Source of the DNA: Pseudomonas entomophila
GTDB taxonomy: Bacteria > Pseudomonadota > Gammaproteobacteria > Pseudomonadales > Pseudomonadaceae
Assembly: GCF_023277925.1 (NCBI RefSeq)
Contig: NZ_CP063832.1
Location: 2,372,001-2,436,000, forward strand
Reading direction: 5' to 3'
Length of the DNA: 64,000 nucleotides
Shown piece by piece: positions 23,995 through 34,942 of this stretch; position 1 is the stretch's first letter; every line of letters starts with the position of its first letter. The translations under genes and the position numbers were made by a program. The notes under the pieces are model-generated. The model worked only from the letters and a program-made list of their open reading frames with translations, was not told the DNA's origin and did no database searches.

Positions 23995-24075
23995 AATGGA
24001 CGCCGCAAACATATCTATTTTTCTGAATCAATTAATTGCCCCACCATCGGTGTACCCAAAACAAGGAACGCCACC

Positions 24076-25305
24076 ATGACCACCACCCTCCTGGCCGATG
24101 CCGTCCGCCAGCACGGCTCGCCGCTGTGGGCCTACGACGCCCAGACCATCCATCAGCGCATCGACCAGCTCAAGCAGCACTTCGACACCGTGCGCTTCGC
24201 GCAGAAGGCCAACCCCAACCTGCACGTGCTGCGCCTGATCCGCGAACGCGGCCTGGTGCTCGACGCGGTCTCCCTGGGGGAAATGGAACGCGCCTTCGCC
24301 GCTGGCGCATCGGTGGGCGGCGAGCCGGCTGGCGTGGTGCTGACTTGCGACGTGCTGGACCAGCCGACCCTGGCGCGGGTGGTGGAGACCGGTATCGAGG
24401 TCAACGCCGGCTCCATCGACATGCTCCGCCAGCTCGGCGAGCGCTCCCCCGGCCACCGGGTGTGGCTGCGCATCAACCCCGGCTTCGGTCATGGCCACAG
24501 CCGCAAGACCAACACCGGCGGCGAGAACAGCAAGCACGGCATCTGGCATGAGCAATTGCCCGAGGCGCTGGCCTGCGTGAAGCAGCACGGCCTGCACCTG
24601 GTGGGCGTGCACATGCACATCGGCTCGGGGGTGGACTACGCACATCTGGAACAGGTGGCCGGAGCCATGGTCGGGCTGATCGGCCGCCTGGGCATGGATA
24701 TCGAGGCCTTCTCCATCGGTGGCGGCCTGTCCACCCCCTACCGCGACGGCGACCAACCGGTGGACCTGCAGCGCTACGCCCACACCTGGGCGGTGGCCCG
24801 CTCGGAAATCGAGGCGATGCTCGGCCACTCCGTGCGCATGGAGATCGAGCCGGGGCGCTTCCTGGTGGCCGAGTCCGGCTACCTGGTGGCTGAGGTGCGC
24901 GCGGTCAAGCAGATGGGCGAGCGCCACTACATCCTGGTCGACGCCGGTTTCAACGACCTGATGCGCCCAGCCATGTACGGCGCCTACCACCGCATGAGCC
25001 TGTTCGATGCCGTGGGCCGACCAGTGAGCCGCCCGCTGCAACCGACCGTGGTGGCGGGGCCGCTGTGCGAGTCGGGAGATGTGTTCACCCAGAACGACGA
25101 AGAGCTGACCCCCCAGGACCTGCCCCAGGCCAAGGTCGGTGACCTGCTGGTGATTCACGATGCGGGGGCGTATGGCGCGTCCATGTCGTCGAACTACAAC
25201 AGCCGGCCGTTGTTGCCGGAGTTCCTGCTCGATCAGGGTGAATTGCGCATGATTCGCCGCAGGCAGACGGTAGAGGAATTGTTGCAGCTCGAGCGGATGG
25301 ACTAG
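24076..25305 (+). CDS. lysA: diaminopimelate decarboxylase
   Basis: A 409-residue fold-type III PLP enzyme that decarboxylates meso-diaminopimelate to lysine. The PLP lysine is in VRFAQKANPNLHVLR, the phosphate loop in AFSIGGGLSTPY, the substrate and PLP contacts in EPGRFLVAESGYLV, and the catalytic Cys in GPLCESGDVF. The start at 24076 has AAGGAA upstream. Pseudomonads usually have another lysA beside dapF; this one is the LysR-controlled type. Confidence 0.93.
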   Translation: MTTTLLADAVRQHGSPLWAYDAQTIHQRIDQLKQHFDTVRFAQKANPNLHVLRLIRERGLVLDAVSLGEMERAFAAGASVGGEPAGVVLTCDVLDQPTLARVVETGIEVNAGSIDMLRQLGERSPGHRVWLRINPGFGHGHSRKTNTGGENSKHGIWHEQLPEALACVKQHGLHLVGVHMHIGSGVDYAHLEQVAGAMVGLIGRLGMDIEAFSIGGGLSTPYRDGDQPVDLQRYAHTWAVARSEIEAMLGHSVRMEIEPGRFLVAESGYLVAEVRAVKQMGERHYILVDAGFNDLMRPAMYGAYHRMSLFDAVGRPVSRPLQPTVVAGPLCESGDVFTQNDEELTPQDLPQAKVGDLLVIHDAGAYGASMSSNYNSRPLLPEFLLDQGELRMIRRRQTVEELLQLERMD

Positions 25306-25524
25306 CCGGCAAGTGCAAGCGATTGTTTGCGGCGGGTCGCCGGCAGGCGATGCGCCGCCGAACCAATGTCAAAATGGTGGCTCGAAAACAGATGTGAGAT
25401 ACTCGGCCCGAACTATCGCGTTTTGATGCAGAAGGCCACACAGGATACGCCACAAGGCGCAAGGAGCGCGTTTCCAACCCCACGGCGACGCCACCTCACC
25501 AATTCGCATGCCTTCAGCATCCGG

Positions 25525-27111
25525 ATGCGCCCCATGCCCACACGGCCACGCCCCAAGCTCACCCTGCGCACGCTGCTGCTGGCATTCGCGCTGATCTGTG
25601 CCATCGCCACCCTGGCCAATACGTTCTGGGTGATGTTCACCACCCAGAAAGCCGAGCTGGTGGAAAACGCTCTCCAGACCAACGAAGCCTATGCTGCCCG
25701 GATCGCCACCAGTGTGGAGGAGGTGTTGAGCTCCGAGCTCGATCGCCTGGGTTTTGCATCCACAGTCATCGGCCATGTCTTCACAGACCGCTCTGCCCTG
25801 CACGATGAGGCGCACCGCCTGCTGAGCCAGGACCACAGCTTCAACTCGGTACTGATAGCCAACGCCGAAGGAAAGATCATTGCTTCGGCCCCCAGCAGCC
25901 TGCAACTGGACGGCCAGGTGCTGCAACGTCGCTCGCCGCTGACGAGGCGAGAACCGATGATCAGCGACGCATTCAAGTCCCTTGCCGGCAATCTGGTCGT
26001 ATTCGTTTCCCATCCCATTTTCAGCCGCAATGGTGAATACCTTGGGCTTGTGGGCGGGAGCATCCGCCTGGAACAGAAAAACACGTTGCAGGCGCTCATG
26101 GACCTGAACATCCGCGAAGATGGCGCGCATGTCTATTTGGTCGATAGCCATCGGCAAGTGCTGTACCACCCTGACCCGGAGCGCATCGGCACGATCCTGG
26201 CAACCGACCCTATCGTCGATGCCGCGCTCCAGCACGATCACGGCTCAATGCGGGCGATGGATGGCAATGGCAACGAGATGCTCGCCGGGTTCGCCAGTAT
26301 CCCCAGCAGCCGTTGGAGCGTGATTTCACAGCGGCCGTTGTCGAACATTGAGGCGACGCTGGAGGCGACGACGATCAAAGTTGCCAAAGGCATCGTCCCA
26401 CTCGGTGTGTTCGGCCTGCTGTTGATCTGGTGGCTGGGCGTGAAAATTTCCGTCCCGCTCTCCCGCCTGGCGGAGAGCGCCAAGCGTCTGGATGCACCTG
26501 AAAGCTACGAGCGCATCCTCGCGGTACCTGCGGATTATTTTGAAAGCTGGCAGATCCGCCGCGCTCTGCTACTGGGGGCCAACCTTCTGCAAGAAAAGAT
26601 CGGGCGGCTCAACCAGCAGGCACACAGCGACCCATTGACCGGACTGGCGAATCGCCGGGCGATGGAAGAAACCTTGGCATTGTGGCAGCAAACACTGAAA
26701 ACCTTCGCTGCGATCGCAGTGGACATCGACCATTTCAAACGGGTCAACGACACCTACGGCCATGCCGCCGGCGATGAAACCCTGCGCACCGTGGCCCAAT
26801 TGATGAGGCAGGCCTCGCGCCCGGACGACGTGGTCTGCCGGGTGGGCGGCGAGGAATTCCTGCTGCTGCTGCCCAACGGTTCGATAGCTACTGGCGCGGA
26901 GGTTGCCGAGCGGCTTCGAACCATGATCGAAGCCGCGGAACTCGATACCGTCGGGCATATCACGATATCGCTGGGGGTTGCCATGTGGAGAGCGGGCGAA
27001 TCGATGTCGGCCACGCTGGAAAGATCGGACCAGTTGCTCTATCAAGCCAAGGCGCAAGGGCGCAATCGGGTCGTAACGGAAAAAGCGCTATCGGCAGTCG
27101 CCCAATCATGA
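25525..27111 (+). CDS. membrane diguanylate cyclase with periplasmic Cache sensor (GGDEF)
   Basis: A 528-residue protein that should make cyclic di-GMP. TM1 covers about residues 12-35. A periplasmic double-Cache-like sensor follows to about 290 (DHSFNSVLIANAEGKIIAS, GAHVYLVDSHRQVLYHP, SRWSVISQRP). TM2 is at about 300-320, then a HAMP-like linker and the GGDEF domain from about 365. The domain has DPLTGLANRR, DIDHFKRVNDTYGHAAGDE and the active-site GGEEF, so it is predicted catalytically competent. I see no RxxD inhibitory site four residues ahead of the motif. ATG 25525 or 25534 can start it. No EAL domain. Confidence 0.9.
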   Translation: MRPMPTRPRPKLTLRTLLLAFALICAIATLANTFWVMFTTQKAELVENALQTNEAYAARIATSVEEVLSSELDRLGFASTVIGHVFTDRSALHDEAHRLLSQDHSFNSVLIANAEGKIIASAPSSLQLDGQVLQRRSPLTRREPMISDAFKSLAGNLVVFVSHPIFSRNGEYLGLVGGSIRLEQKNTLQALMDLNIREDGAHVYLVDSHRQVLYHPDPERIGTILATDPIVDAALQHDHGSMRAMDGNGNEMLAGFASIPSSRWSVISQRPLSNIEATLEATTIKVAKGIVPLGVFGLLLIWWLGVKISVPLSRLAESAKRLDAPESYERILAVPADYFESWQIRRALLLGANLLQEKIGRLNQQAHSDPLTGLANRRAMEETLALWQQTLKTFAAIAVDIDHFKRVNDTYGHAAGDETLRTVAQLMRQASRPDDVVCRVGGEEFLLLLPNGSIATGAEVAERLRTMIEAAELDTVGHITISLGVAMWRAGESMSATLERSDQLLYQAKAQGRNRVVTEKALSAVAQS

Positions 27112-27129
27112 TCCCATCACCCAGCCTGT

Positions 27130-27828
27130 TCACGGGTCGGTCGGCGCCACCAGCCGGTACCCCACACCCGCCTCGGTGACGATGAACCGCGGCGCCGTCG
27201 GATCGTCCCCCAACTTTTGACGCAGGTGCCCTACCACGATGCGCAGGTAGTGGGTGTCATCGACATGGGTCGGGCCCCAGATATCCTTGAGCAGTTGTTG
27301 CTGGGTGATCACCCGCCCGGGGTGCCCGGCCAACTGCGCCAGCAGCGCGTACTCCTTGCGCGTCAGTGCTACCTCGACGCCCTCAAGCGTCACCTTGCGA
27401 AAGGCGAAATCCACCACCAGCGGCCCGAAGCTTGCGGCAGACGTCGCGCTGCCGACCTGTGGGGCCTGACGCAGCAAGGCCCGCACCCGGGCCAGGAACT
27501 CCTGGATGCCGAACGGCTTGGTCACGTAGTCGTTGGCCCCGCCATCCAGCGCATCGACCTTCTGCACCTCGCTGGCGCGCACCGACAGCACCATCACCGG
27601 CACCGTGCTCCACTCGCGCAGCTCGCGCAGCACCTGCTGGCCGTCCATGTCCGGCAACCCCAGGTCGAGCACCACCAGGTCGGGCTTGTTCAGGGCGGCT
27701 TGGGTCAGGCCCTCGGTGCCGGTGGAGGCCTCGATCACCTTGTAGCCCTGGGACGCCAGGCTGATGCGCAGGAACTTGCGGATCTGCGGCTCGTCGTCGA
27801 TGACCAGCAGGGTGGCGGCTTGGCTCAT
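27130..27828 (-). CDS. kdpE: KdpE response regulator
   Basis: A 232-residue OmpR-family regulator of the kdp operon. The receiver has acidic residues in LLVIDDEPQIRKF, the phospho-Asp in LVVLDLGLPDMDG, and Lys in YVTKPFG. The C-terminal winged helix ends with HYLRIVVGHLRQKLGDDP and TEAGVGYRL. It overlaps kdpD by ATGA (27825-27828). Under potassium limitation it activates kdpFABC. Confidence 0.97.
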   Translation of the reverse strand: MSQAATLLVIDDEPQIRKFLRISLASQGYKVIEASTGTEGLTQAALNKPDLVVLDLGLPDMDGQQVLRELREWSTVPVMVLSVRASEVQKVDALDGGANDYVTKPFGIQEFLARVRALLRQAPQVGSATSAASFGPLVVDFAFRKVTLEGVEVALTRKEYALLAQLAGHPGRVITQQQLLKDIWGPTHVDDTHYLRIVVGHLRQKLGDDPTAPRFIVTEAGVGYRLVAPTDP

Positions 27829-30479
27829 GGGGCTTCACTTTCGGTGGCGGGTTGGGACGGCAGCGGCAAGCATAGAGTGATACAGGTGCCGTGGCCATCG
27901 ATGCCGTCGTCGACCCGGATGCGCCCACCATGGGCGCCGATCATGCCTTGGCAGATCGCCAGGCCCAGGCCGGTGCCCTGCCCGCCCCGGTCGCCGCGGG
28001 CGGCGGTGTAGAACATGTCGAAGATTTTCTCGCGCTCGTCGTGGGGGATGCCGGGGCCTTCGTCGGCGACGGCGAAGCACAGTTGTTCGTCGCGCACCGA
28101 AACCTGCAACTCCAGCCGGCCGTTGGCCGGGGAAAAGCGGGCGGCGTTTTCCAGCACGTTGATCAGCGCCTGCTCGATCAACGCCGCGTGCACGAACAGC
28201 AGCGGCAGCTCGGGCGGTACTTCGGTATGCACGCGCAAGGGCGCCAGTACCACGCGCAGGCGGTTGAGGGCACTGCCGACGATATCGGCCGGGGATACCC
28301 AGTCGCGGGCCAGCTTGAGCGTGCCGTGGCCCAGGCGGGTCATGTCCAGCAGATTCTGGATGTAGCGGTCCAGGCGCTCGGCCTCGTTGCGGGTGCCTTC
28401 GAGCAGCTCGCGGCGATCATCCGGCGGGATCGCGTCGCCCAGGGCCAGCAGGCTGTCGATGCTGCCGCGCATGGAGGTCAATGGGGTACGCAAGTCATGG
28501 GACACGGAGGCGAGCAAGGCGCTGCGCAGTTGCTCGGTTTCACCGTGCAGGCGGGCGGCTTCCAACTGCTCGCCCAACTGGGCGCGGGCCAGGGCCTGGG
28601 CCAATGGTTGCGCCAAGGCCATCAACAGGCGGCGCCGTTGGGCGCTCAACGGTTCGCCATTGCGTGGGCGTATGCCAAGCAGCGCCAGGGGCTGCTCTTC
28701 CACGGCCAGCGGCCACCACCACCAGCGACCGTGGGGCAAGGTGTCACTGCCAAAGCCGGCGGCCTGGCCGTGTTGCCAGGCCCATTCGGCAGCGGCGCGT
28801 TCATTGTCGGTGAAGGCATGGTTGCCGCCACTGGCCACTTGCAGCAGGCCGTCGCTGCTGCGCTCCATCAGGCACACCTGCACGTCCTGCCAACCATCCA
28901 TATGCTGGCCGGCGGCGCTGAACACGGCCTGGCGGTCGGTGGCTACCGTGAGGCGACGCGACAGGTCGAGCAACTGGTTGGTCTGCGCCTGGGTTTCACG
29001 CAGCGCCTGCAACTGGCGGCGCTGGCGGGCGGCGAGGTTGCCAGTGAGCGCGGCCATCAACAGGAAGAACACCAGGGTCAGCACGTCCTCTTCACGCTGG
29101 ATGGCGAAGGAGAAGTTCGGTGGGATGAACAGGAAGTCGTAGGTGAGGAACGACAGCGCCGCGCAGGCCAGCGCCGGGCCCAGGCTACTGCGCACCGCCA
29201 CCAGCAGCACGGCGGCGAGGAATACCAGGGAGATGTTGGGCAGCGCCAACACGCTCGACACGGCCCAGGCAAGCCCGGTGGCCAGCACCGTGGCGACCAG
29301 CGCCAGCAGGTAGTGGCGCCACACCCACACGCGCTGGACTGCCGCACGGGCCGGTTGCGGCTGGGTGTCGCGGTCGAGCACGTTGATCTCCAGGCCGTGG
29401 CTCTCGCGCAGCAGGCGTGCGGCCACGCCGGCACCGAAAAGTCGACGACGCAGCAGGTCGCGGGACTGGCCCACCAGCACCAGGCTGGCACGGCGCTCGG
29501 CGGCATGCTGGATCAGCGTGCGCGCCACTTCGCCCGCACGCAGCAGCACCACTTCACCCCCTAGACGCTCAGCCAGTTGCTGGGCGGCTTGCAGGCGATG
29601 GCGGGCGGTTTCGTCGCGCAAGCGGCCGTTGTCGACGTGGACCACGCTCCACGGCAGGTGGCGGCGCTGGGCGACACGGCTGGCATGGCGCACCAGGCGC
29701 TCGGCCTGCTCGTCGCCATCGATGCCCACCAGCAGTCGGCCGCGCAGAGCCGGGGCCTCCTGGCCGCGCTGGCGGTAGCCGCTGGCCAGGTCCGCGTCCA
29801 CCTGGGCGGCGGCGGTCTGCATGGCCAGCTCGCGCAGGGCGTTGAGGTTGGTCTGGGAGAAATAGGCCTCGATGGCCGCCCGCGCCTGCTCGGGCACATA
29901 GACCTTGCCCTCGCGCAGGCGCTCGAGCAGCTCGCGCGGCGGCAGGTCGATCAGCACCAGCTCGAACGCCTCTTGCAGTACCCAGTCCGGCAGTGTCTCG
30001 CGCACCTGCACGCCGGTGATATCGCGCACCTTATCGTTAAGGCTTTCCAGGTGCTGGACGTTGACCGTGGTGTACACGTCGATGCCGGCGGCGAGCAGAT
30101 CCTGCACGTCTTGCCAGCGTTTGGCGTGGCGGCTACCTGGGGCGTTGGTGTGGGCCAGTTCGTCGACCAGCACCAGCGGCGGCGTGGCCTTGAGCAGGCC
30201 GTCGAGATCCATTTCCTCGAGCATCACGCCACGGTATTCGCTGCGCAGCAGGGGTTGCTGGGTCAGGCCGCCGAGCAAAGCCTCGGTCTCGGCCCGGCCG
30301 TGGGTCTCGACCACCCCGGCCACCACGCGCACGCCCTGGCGTTGCTGGGCGTGGGCGGCCTGCAGCATGGAGAAAGTCTTGCCGACCCCGGGCGCGGCGC
30401 CGAGAAATACCTTGAGCCTGCCCCGGCCTTCCCGGGGCAGGCCCGCCAACAGCGCGTCGGCGCGGGCGGAGTCACTCAT
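27825..30479 (-). CDS. kdpD: KdpD osmosensitive potassium sensor kinase
   Basis: An 884-residue sensor. The N-terminal KdpD domain has Walker A in FLGAAPGVGKTFSMLQ. A USP-like domain follows (about residues 250-370), then four TM helices in a cluster (about 390-490), a GAF-like region, the H-box ASVSHDLRTPLTSM (about residue 660) and an ATPase domain with GxG motifs (ADEGPGIP, GTGLGLAIC). It follows kdpC after a REP pair of 118 bases and overlaps kdpE. Confidence 0.97.
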   Translation of the reverse strand: MSDSARADALLAGLPREGRGRLKVFLGAAPGVGKTFSMLQAAHAQQRQGVRVVAGVVETHGRAETEALLGGLTQQPLLRSEYRGVMLEEMDLDGLLKATPPLVLVDELAHTNAPGSRHAKRWQDVQDLLAAGIDVYTTVNVQHLESLNDKVRDITGVQVRETLPDWVLQEAFELVLIDLPPRELLERLREGKVYVPEQARAAIEAYFSQTNLNALRELAMQTAAAQVDADLASGYRQRGQEAPALRGRLLVGIDGDEQAERLVRHASRVAQRRHLPWSVVHVDNGRLRDETARHRLQAAQQLAERLGGEVVLLRAGEVARTLIQHAAERRASLVLVGQSRDLLRRRLFGAGVAARLLRESHGLEINVLDRDTQPQPARAAVQRVWVWRHYLLALVATVLATGLAWAVSSVLALPNISLVFLAAVLLVAVRSSLGPALACAALSFLTYDFLFIPPNFSFAIQREEDVLTLVFFLLMAALTGNLAARQRRQLQALRETQAQTNQLLDLSRRLTVATDRQAVFSAAGQHMDGWQDVQVCLMERSSDGLLQVASGGNHAFTDNERAAAEWAWQHGQAAGFGSDTLPHGRWWWWPLAVEEQPLALLGIRPRNGEPLSAQRRRLLMALAQPLAQALARAQLGEQLEAARLHGETEQLRSALLASVSHDLRTPLTSMRGSIDSLLALGDAIPPDDRRELLEGTRNEAERLDRYIQNLLDMTRLGHGTLKLARDWVSPADIVGSALNRLRVVLAPLRVHTEVPPELPLLFVHAALIEQALINVLENAARFSPANGRLELQVSVRDEQLCFAVADEGPGIPHDEREKIFDMFYTAARGDRGGQGTGLGLAICQGMIGAHGGRIRVDDGIDGHGTCITLCLPLPSQPATESEAP

Positions 30480-30510
30480 GTTTCATCCTTTGGTTGTTCA
30501 AGGATCAGCT

Positions 30511-30586
30511 GTTCGCCGACAAGCCGGCTCCTACAGACACATGCCAGGACGGCACAAATCCCGTAGGAGCCGGCTTGCCGGCGAAC
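30511..30586. repeat. inverted REP pair between kdpC and kdpD
   Basis: Two facing copies of a pseudomonad REP unit, GTTCGCCGACAAGCCGGCTC and GAGCCGGCTTGCCGGCGAAC, each with adjoining CTACA or CGTAG, can fold into one long stem. It sits inside the kdp operon and may separate structural from regulatory gene expression. Confidence 0.85.
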
Positions 30587-30597
30587 AAATCCCACCG

Positions 30598-31161
30598 TTA
30601 GCGCGCGGCTAGCGGCGCCAACCGCTCAAGCGCCTGGTTCAATGCCAGCACATTCACCACCGGTGGCCCGATCAGTGGACGCAGGGTGGCGTCATTCACC
30701 AGCACTTGCAAGCGCTCCTGCGCTACCTGCCGCGCCGCCGCCACGCGCGGCAGCTGGTAGGCGATGGCCTCGGGCGGCAGGTGCGGGTCCAGGCCACTGC
30801 CGGAGGTAGTCAGCAGGGCCTGGGGCACCGGCCCCAGCTGCGCCTGGTATTGCGCGGCGGCATCGCCCGTGACCCGCTCGGCCAGCGCCGGGTTGCTCGG
30901 CGACAGGTTGCTCGCACCACTGGCCACGGTGGCATAGGCGCCTGCCGAAGGCCGCGCCTGGAACCAGGCGTCGCCCTTGAATTCCTGGGCGATCAGCGCC
31001 GAACCGCGCACCTCGCCCCGGTCATCGCGCACCAGGCTGCCATTGGCCTGCTCAGGGAAGGCGACCTGGGCAATGCCGGTCACCGCCAGGGGGTACAGCG
31101 CGCCGGTGACCACGGTCATCAGCAAGATCAGGCTCAGGGCCGGGCGTACATAAGCAGTCAT
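30598..31161 (-). CDS. kdpC: KdpC subunit of the potassium-transporting ATPase
   Basis: A 187-residue subunit with one N-terminal membrane helix ([22 protein letters not shown]) and a periplasmic part containing [19 protein letters not shown] and [18 protein letters not shown], all family marks. It assists potassium binding by the complex. It starts 13 bases after kdpB. Confidence 0.97.
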   Translation of the reverse strand: MTAYVRPALSLILLMTVVTGALYPLAVTGIAQVAFPEQANGSLVRDDRGEVRGSALIAQEFKGDAWFQARPSAGAYATVASGASNLSPSNPALAERVTGDAAAQYQAQLGPVPQALLTTSGSGLDPHLPPEAIAYQLPRVAAARQVAQERLQVLVNDATLRPLIGPPVVNVLALNQALERLAPLAAR

Positions 31162-31173
31162 GTCAGTCTCTCC

Positions 31174-33228
31174 TCAGACCAGGTGCAGCGCATTGAGCAG
31201 CAGGTCGATCAGCTTGATCCCGGCGAACGGTACGACGATACCGCCCAGGCCGTAGATCAGCAGGTTGCGCCGCAGCAGGTGGGCGGCGCTGGCGGCCTGC
31301 ACCCGGACCCCGCGCAGGGCCAGGGGGATCAGCACGATGATGATCAGCGCGTTGAACACGATGGCCGAGAGGATCGCGCTCTGCGGGCTGGCCAGGTGCA
31401 TCAGGTTGAGCACGCCCAACTGTGGGTAGATGGCGGCGAACAGCGCCGGCAGGATGGCGAAGTACTTGGCCACGTCGTTGGCAATGGAGAAGGTGGTCAG
31501 CGCGCCACGGGTGACCAGCAGCTCCTTGCCCACCTGTACCACGTCCAGCAGCTTGGTCGGGTCGCTGTCCAGGTCGACCATGTTGGCGGCCTCGCGGGCG
31601 GCCTGGGTGCCATCGTTCATGGCCATGCCCACGTCGGCCTGGGCCAGGGCCGGGGCGTCGTTGGCACCGTCACCGCACATGGCCACCAGGCGGCCGTCGT
31701 TCTGCTCCTGGCGGATGCGCGCCAGCTTCTTCTCCGGGGTGGCTTCGGCGAGCACGTCGTCCACACCCGCCTCGGCAGCAATGGCGGCGGCGGTCAGCGG
31801 GTTGTCGCCGGTGACCATCACGGTGCGGATACCGAGCTTGCGCAGTTCGGCGAAACGCTCGCGGATACCGGGTTTGACCACGTCCTTGAGGTGGATCACG
31901 CCAAGCAGACGCTGGTCGACACACACCAGCAACGGCGTGCCGCCGCTCTGGGCGATGCGTTCCACTTCACGGGCCAGGGCGGCGGGCAACTCCAGGCGTT
32001 GCAGGCCGCAGAAGGCCAGCACCGCATCGACGGCGCCCTTGCGGTAGCGACGCTGCTGGAAGTCGATGCCCGACAGGCGGGTCTCGGCGCTGAAGGCGAT
32101 GGCTTCGTACTGGGTGCTCGAGGGCTCGTCGAAGTCGTGCAGTTGGCGCAGGTACTCGACGATCGACTTGCCTTCGGCGGTGTCGTCAGCCAGGGAGGCG
32201 AGCAAGGCGCCCTCCCCCAGCTCCTTGGCGGTCACGCCCGAGGCTGCGTGCAGGGCGCTGCAACGGCGGTTGCCGAAAGTGATGGTGCCGGTCTTGTCGA
32301 GCATCAGGGTGTGCACGTCGCCGGCCGCCTCCACTGCACGGCCGGAACGGGCAATCACGTTGAGGCGCACCAGGCGGTCCATGCCGGCGATACCGATGGC
32401 CGACAGCAGGCCGCCGATGGTGGTGGGGATCAAAGTCACCAGCAGCGCGGCGAGGAAGATCAGCGGCAGTTCGCCGCCAGCGAAGCGGGCGAACGGCTGC
32501 AAGGTCACCACCACGATCAGGAAGATCAGGGTGAGGCCGATCAGCAGGATGTCCAGGGCGATCTCGTTGGGGGTCTTCTGCCGCTTGGCGCCTTCGACCA
32601 GGGCGATCATGCGGTCCAGGGTGGACTCGCCCGGGTTGCTGGTGATGCGGATCAGCAGCCAGTCGGAGACCAGGCGGGTGTTACCGGTGACGGCCGAACG
32701 GTCGCCGCCGGATTCGCGGATCACCGGGGCGGACTCGCCGGTGATGGCCGCCTCGTTGACGGCAGCGATGCCTTCGAGCACCTCGCCGTCACCGGGGATC
32801 AGCTCACCGGCCACCACGCGCACCACATCATCCTTGCGCAATTGAGTGGCGACGACAGTCTCGAAACTGCCGTCGTGCTTGCGACGCTTGGCGGTCAGGC
32901 CCTGGCTGCCGGCCTTGAGGCTGTCGGCGCGGGCCTTGCCGCGGCCTTCGGCCAGGGCTTCGGCGAAGTTGGCGAACAGCACGGTGAACCACAGCCAGAC
33001 GGCGATCTGTACCGCAACGCCGGTGCTCACGCCGCTGCCAGGGGCGAAGCACAGCACGGTGGTCAGCACGGCGGTGAGGGCCACCACCAGCATCACCGGC
33101 GAGCGCTTGAGCTGGCGCGGGTCGAGCTTGACGAAAGCCTGCACCAGCGCCGGGCGCCACAGGGCGGCGAAGCGGGTCTGGTCCTTGGCGCTATGGCGCG
33201 CCTTCACTTCGGGAATGGGCATGTTCAT
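31174..33228 (-). CDS. kdpB: KdpB, catalytic P-type ATPase subunit
   Basis: A 684-residue P-type ATPase that powers potassium uptake. Visible motifs are TGESAPV in the actuator domain, the phosphorylation site [10 protein letters not shown] (about residue 307), and the hinge [18 protein letters not shown]. Membrane helices flank these. It sits between kdpA and kdpC with 10-13 base gaps. Confidence 0.98.
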   Translation of the reverse strand: MNMPIPEVKARHSAKDQTRFAALWRPALVQAFVKLDPRQLKRSPVMLVVALTAVLTTVLCFAPGSGVSTGVAVQIAVWLWFTVLFANFAEALAEGRGKARADSLKAGSQGLTAKRRKHDGSFETVVATQLRKDDVVRVVAGELIPGDGEVLEGIAAVNEAAITGESAPVIRESGGDRSAVTGNTRLVSDWLLIRITSNPGESTLDRMIALVEGAKRQKTPNEIALDILLIGLTLIFLIVVVTLQPFARFAGGELPLIFLAALLVTLIPTTIGGLLSAIGIAGMDRLVRLNVIARSGRAVEAAGDVHTLMLDKTGTITFGNRRCSALHAASGVTAKELGEGALLASLADDTAEGKSIVEYLRQLHDFDEPSSTQYEAIAFSAETRLSGIDFQQRRYRKGAVDAVLAFCGLQRLELPAALAREVERIAQSGGTPLLVCVDQRLLGVIHLKDVVKPGIRERFAELRKLGIRTVMVTGDNPLTAAAIAAEAGVDDVLAEATPEKKLARIRQEQNDGRLVAMCGDGANDAPALAQADVGMAMNDGTQAAREAANMVDLDSDPTKLLDVVQVGKELLVTRGALTTFSIANDVAKYFAILPALFAAIYPQLGVLNLMHLASPQSAILSAIVFNALIIIVLIPLALRGVRVQAASAAHLLRRNLLIYGLGGIVVPFAGIKLIDLLLNALHLV

Positions 33229-33238
33229 TGTGTATTCC

Positions 33239-34933
33239 TCAGAAACCCAGGCTCAGGTGTTCGGCGATCGGCCCAAGGGCCAGGGTCGGCAGGAAGGTCA
33301 GGCCACCGACCAGCAGGATGGTCACCAGCAGCAGCGTGGTGAACAGCGGGCCGTGGGTGGGGAAGCTGTTCAGGCCCTGTGGCGCGCTCTTCTTCGCCGC
33401 CAGGCTGCCAGCCAGGGCCAGCACCGGCAGGATGTAGCCGAAGCGACCGATGAGCATGGCCAGGCCGATCATCACGTTGTGGAACGTGGTGTTGGCGCCG
33501 AAGCCAGCGAAGGCCGAGCCGTTGTTGGCGGTGCCGGAGGTATAGGCGTACAGCAACTGGCTGAAGCCATGGGCGCCAGGGTTGGTCACCGCGCCGGCCG
33601 GCCCAGGCAGGCTGGCGGCGATGGCCCCCAGGATCAGCACACCCACCGGCATCACCAGCAGGGTGGCCACCAGCAACTGCACTTCGCGGGCCTGGAGCTT
33701 CTTGCCCAGGTATTCCGGGGTGCGGCCAATCATCAGGCCGGCCAGGAACACGGCGATCAGCACGAACAGCAGCATGCCGTAGAGGCCGGCGCCGACGCCG
33801 CCGAAGATCACCTCACCAAGCATCATGTTGACCATCGCCACCATGCCGGTCAGCGGATTGAGGCTGTCGTGCATGGCATTGACCGAACCGTTGGAGGCGG
33901 AAGTGGTGGTCACCGTCCACAGCACGGAACCTGTGGTGCCGAAGCGGCTCTCCTTGCCTTCCAATGGCGCGCTCTGTTGAACCTGGGCGCTTTCCAGGGC
34001 CGGGTTGGGCTGGTATTCCGACCACAGCGCGGTGCTGCCGCCGATCAGGAACAGCGCCAACATGCAGGCGATGATCGCGCGGCTCTGGCGCAAGTCCTTC
34101 ACGTAATGACCGAAGGTGAACACCAAGGCCACCGGGATCAGGATGATCGAGGCCACCTCGAACAGGTTGCTCCAGGCCGTGGGGTTCTCGAACGGGTGCG
34201 CCGAGTTGACGCCGAAGAAGCCGCCGCCGTTGGTGCCCAGTTGCTTGATGGCGATCTGGCTGGCGGCCGGGCCCAGCGGGATGGTCTGGTCGGTGCCTTG
34301 CAGGGTCACGGCGTGGACATAGTCGGCGAAGGTCTGTGGCACACCCTGCCATACCAGCAGCAGCGCCAGTACCAGGCACAGCGGCAGCAGGCCGTAGAGG
34401 GTGGCGCGAGTCAGGTCGACCCAGAAGTTGCCCAGGGTGCCGGCCGAACGACGGGCAATACCCCGGCTCAGGGCGACCAGCACGGCAAGGCCGGTGGCGG
34501 CGCTGACGAAGTTCTGCACGGTCAGGCCGATCATCTGGGTCAGGTAGCTGACCGAAGCCTCACCACTGTAGGACTGCCAGTTGGTGTTGGTCATGAAACT
34601 GACCGCGGTGTTGAACGCCTGCGACCACTCCTGGCCCGGCAGGTGCTGCGGGTTGAGCGGCAGCGAGCCTTGCAGCAGCAGCACGGCGAACAGCAGCAGG
34701 AAGCCGGCCAGGTTGAAGGCCAGCAGGGCCAGGGTGTACTGCTTCCAGCTCTGCTCCTGGTCGGCGTTCACGCCAGACAGGCGATAGCAGCCCCGCTCCA
34801 CCGGGCCGAGGATCGGCGACAGCCAGGTACGCTGGCCTTCCATCACCTTGTAGTAGAAGCGCCCGAGCCAGGGCGCCGGCAGCAGCACGATGGCGAAGAA
34901 CGCCAGCAGCAGCAGGTAATCGTAACTGTGCAT
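33239..34933 (-). CDS. kdpA: KdpA, potassium-translocating subunit
   Basis: A 564-residue channel-like subunit with about ten TM helices and four filter-like repeats, including [32 protein letters not shown] and [14 protein letters not shown], which are the conserved selectivity loops. Length matches the family (about 560). It follows kdpF by nine bases. Confidence 0.98.
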   Translation of the reverse strand: MHSYDYLLLLAFFAIVLLPAPWLGRFYYKVMEGQRTWLSPILGPVERGCYRLSGVNADQEQSWKQYTLALLAFNLAGFLLLFAVLLLQGSLPLNPQHLPGQEWSQAFNTAVSFMTNTNWQSYSGEASVSYLTQMIGLTVQNFVSAATGLAVLVALSRGIARRSAGTLGNFWVDLTRATLYGLLPLCLVLALLLVWQGVPQTFADYVHAVTLQGTDQTIPLGPAASQIAIKQLGTNGGGFFGVNSAHPFENPTAWSNLFEVASIILIPVALVFTFGHYVKDLRQSRAIIACMLALFLIGGSTALWSEYQPNPALESAQVQQSAPLEGKESRFGTTGSVLWTVTTTSASNGSVNAMHDSLNPLTGMVAMVNMMLGEVIFGGVGAGLYGMLLFVLIAVFLAGLMIGRTPEYLGKKLQAREVQLLVATLLVMPVGVLILGAIAASLPGPAGAVTNPGAHGFSQLLYAYTSGTANNGSAFAGFGANTTFHNVMIGLAMLIGRFGYILPVLALAGSLAAKKSAPQGLNSFPTHGPLFTTLLLVTILLVGGLTFLPTLALGPIAEHLSLGF

Positions 34934-34942
34934 GGTCGCCCC

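Noticed and set aside
22959..24008. Upstream extension of the 22620-22958 gene into a 462-codon frame
   Set aside because: The extension overlaps lysR in another frame and reads as Arg/Pro/Ala-rich shadow sequence. The real start has its own ribosome site at 22958.
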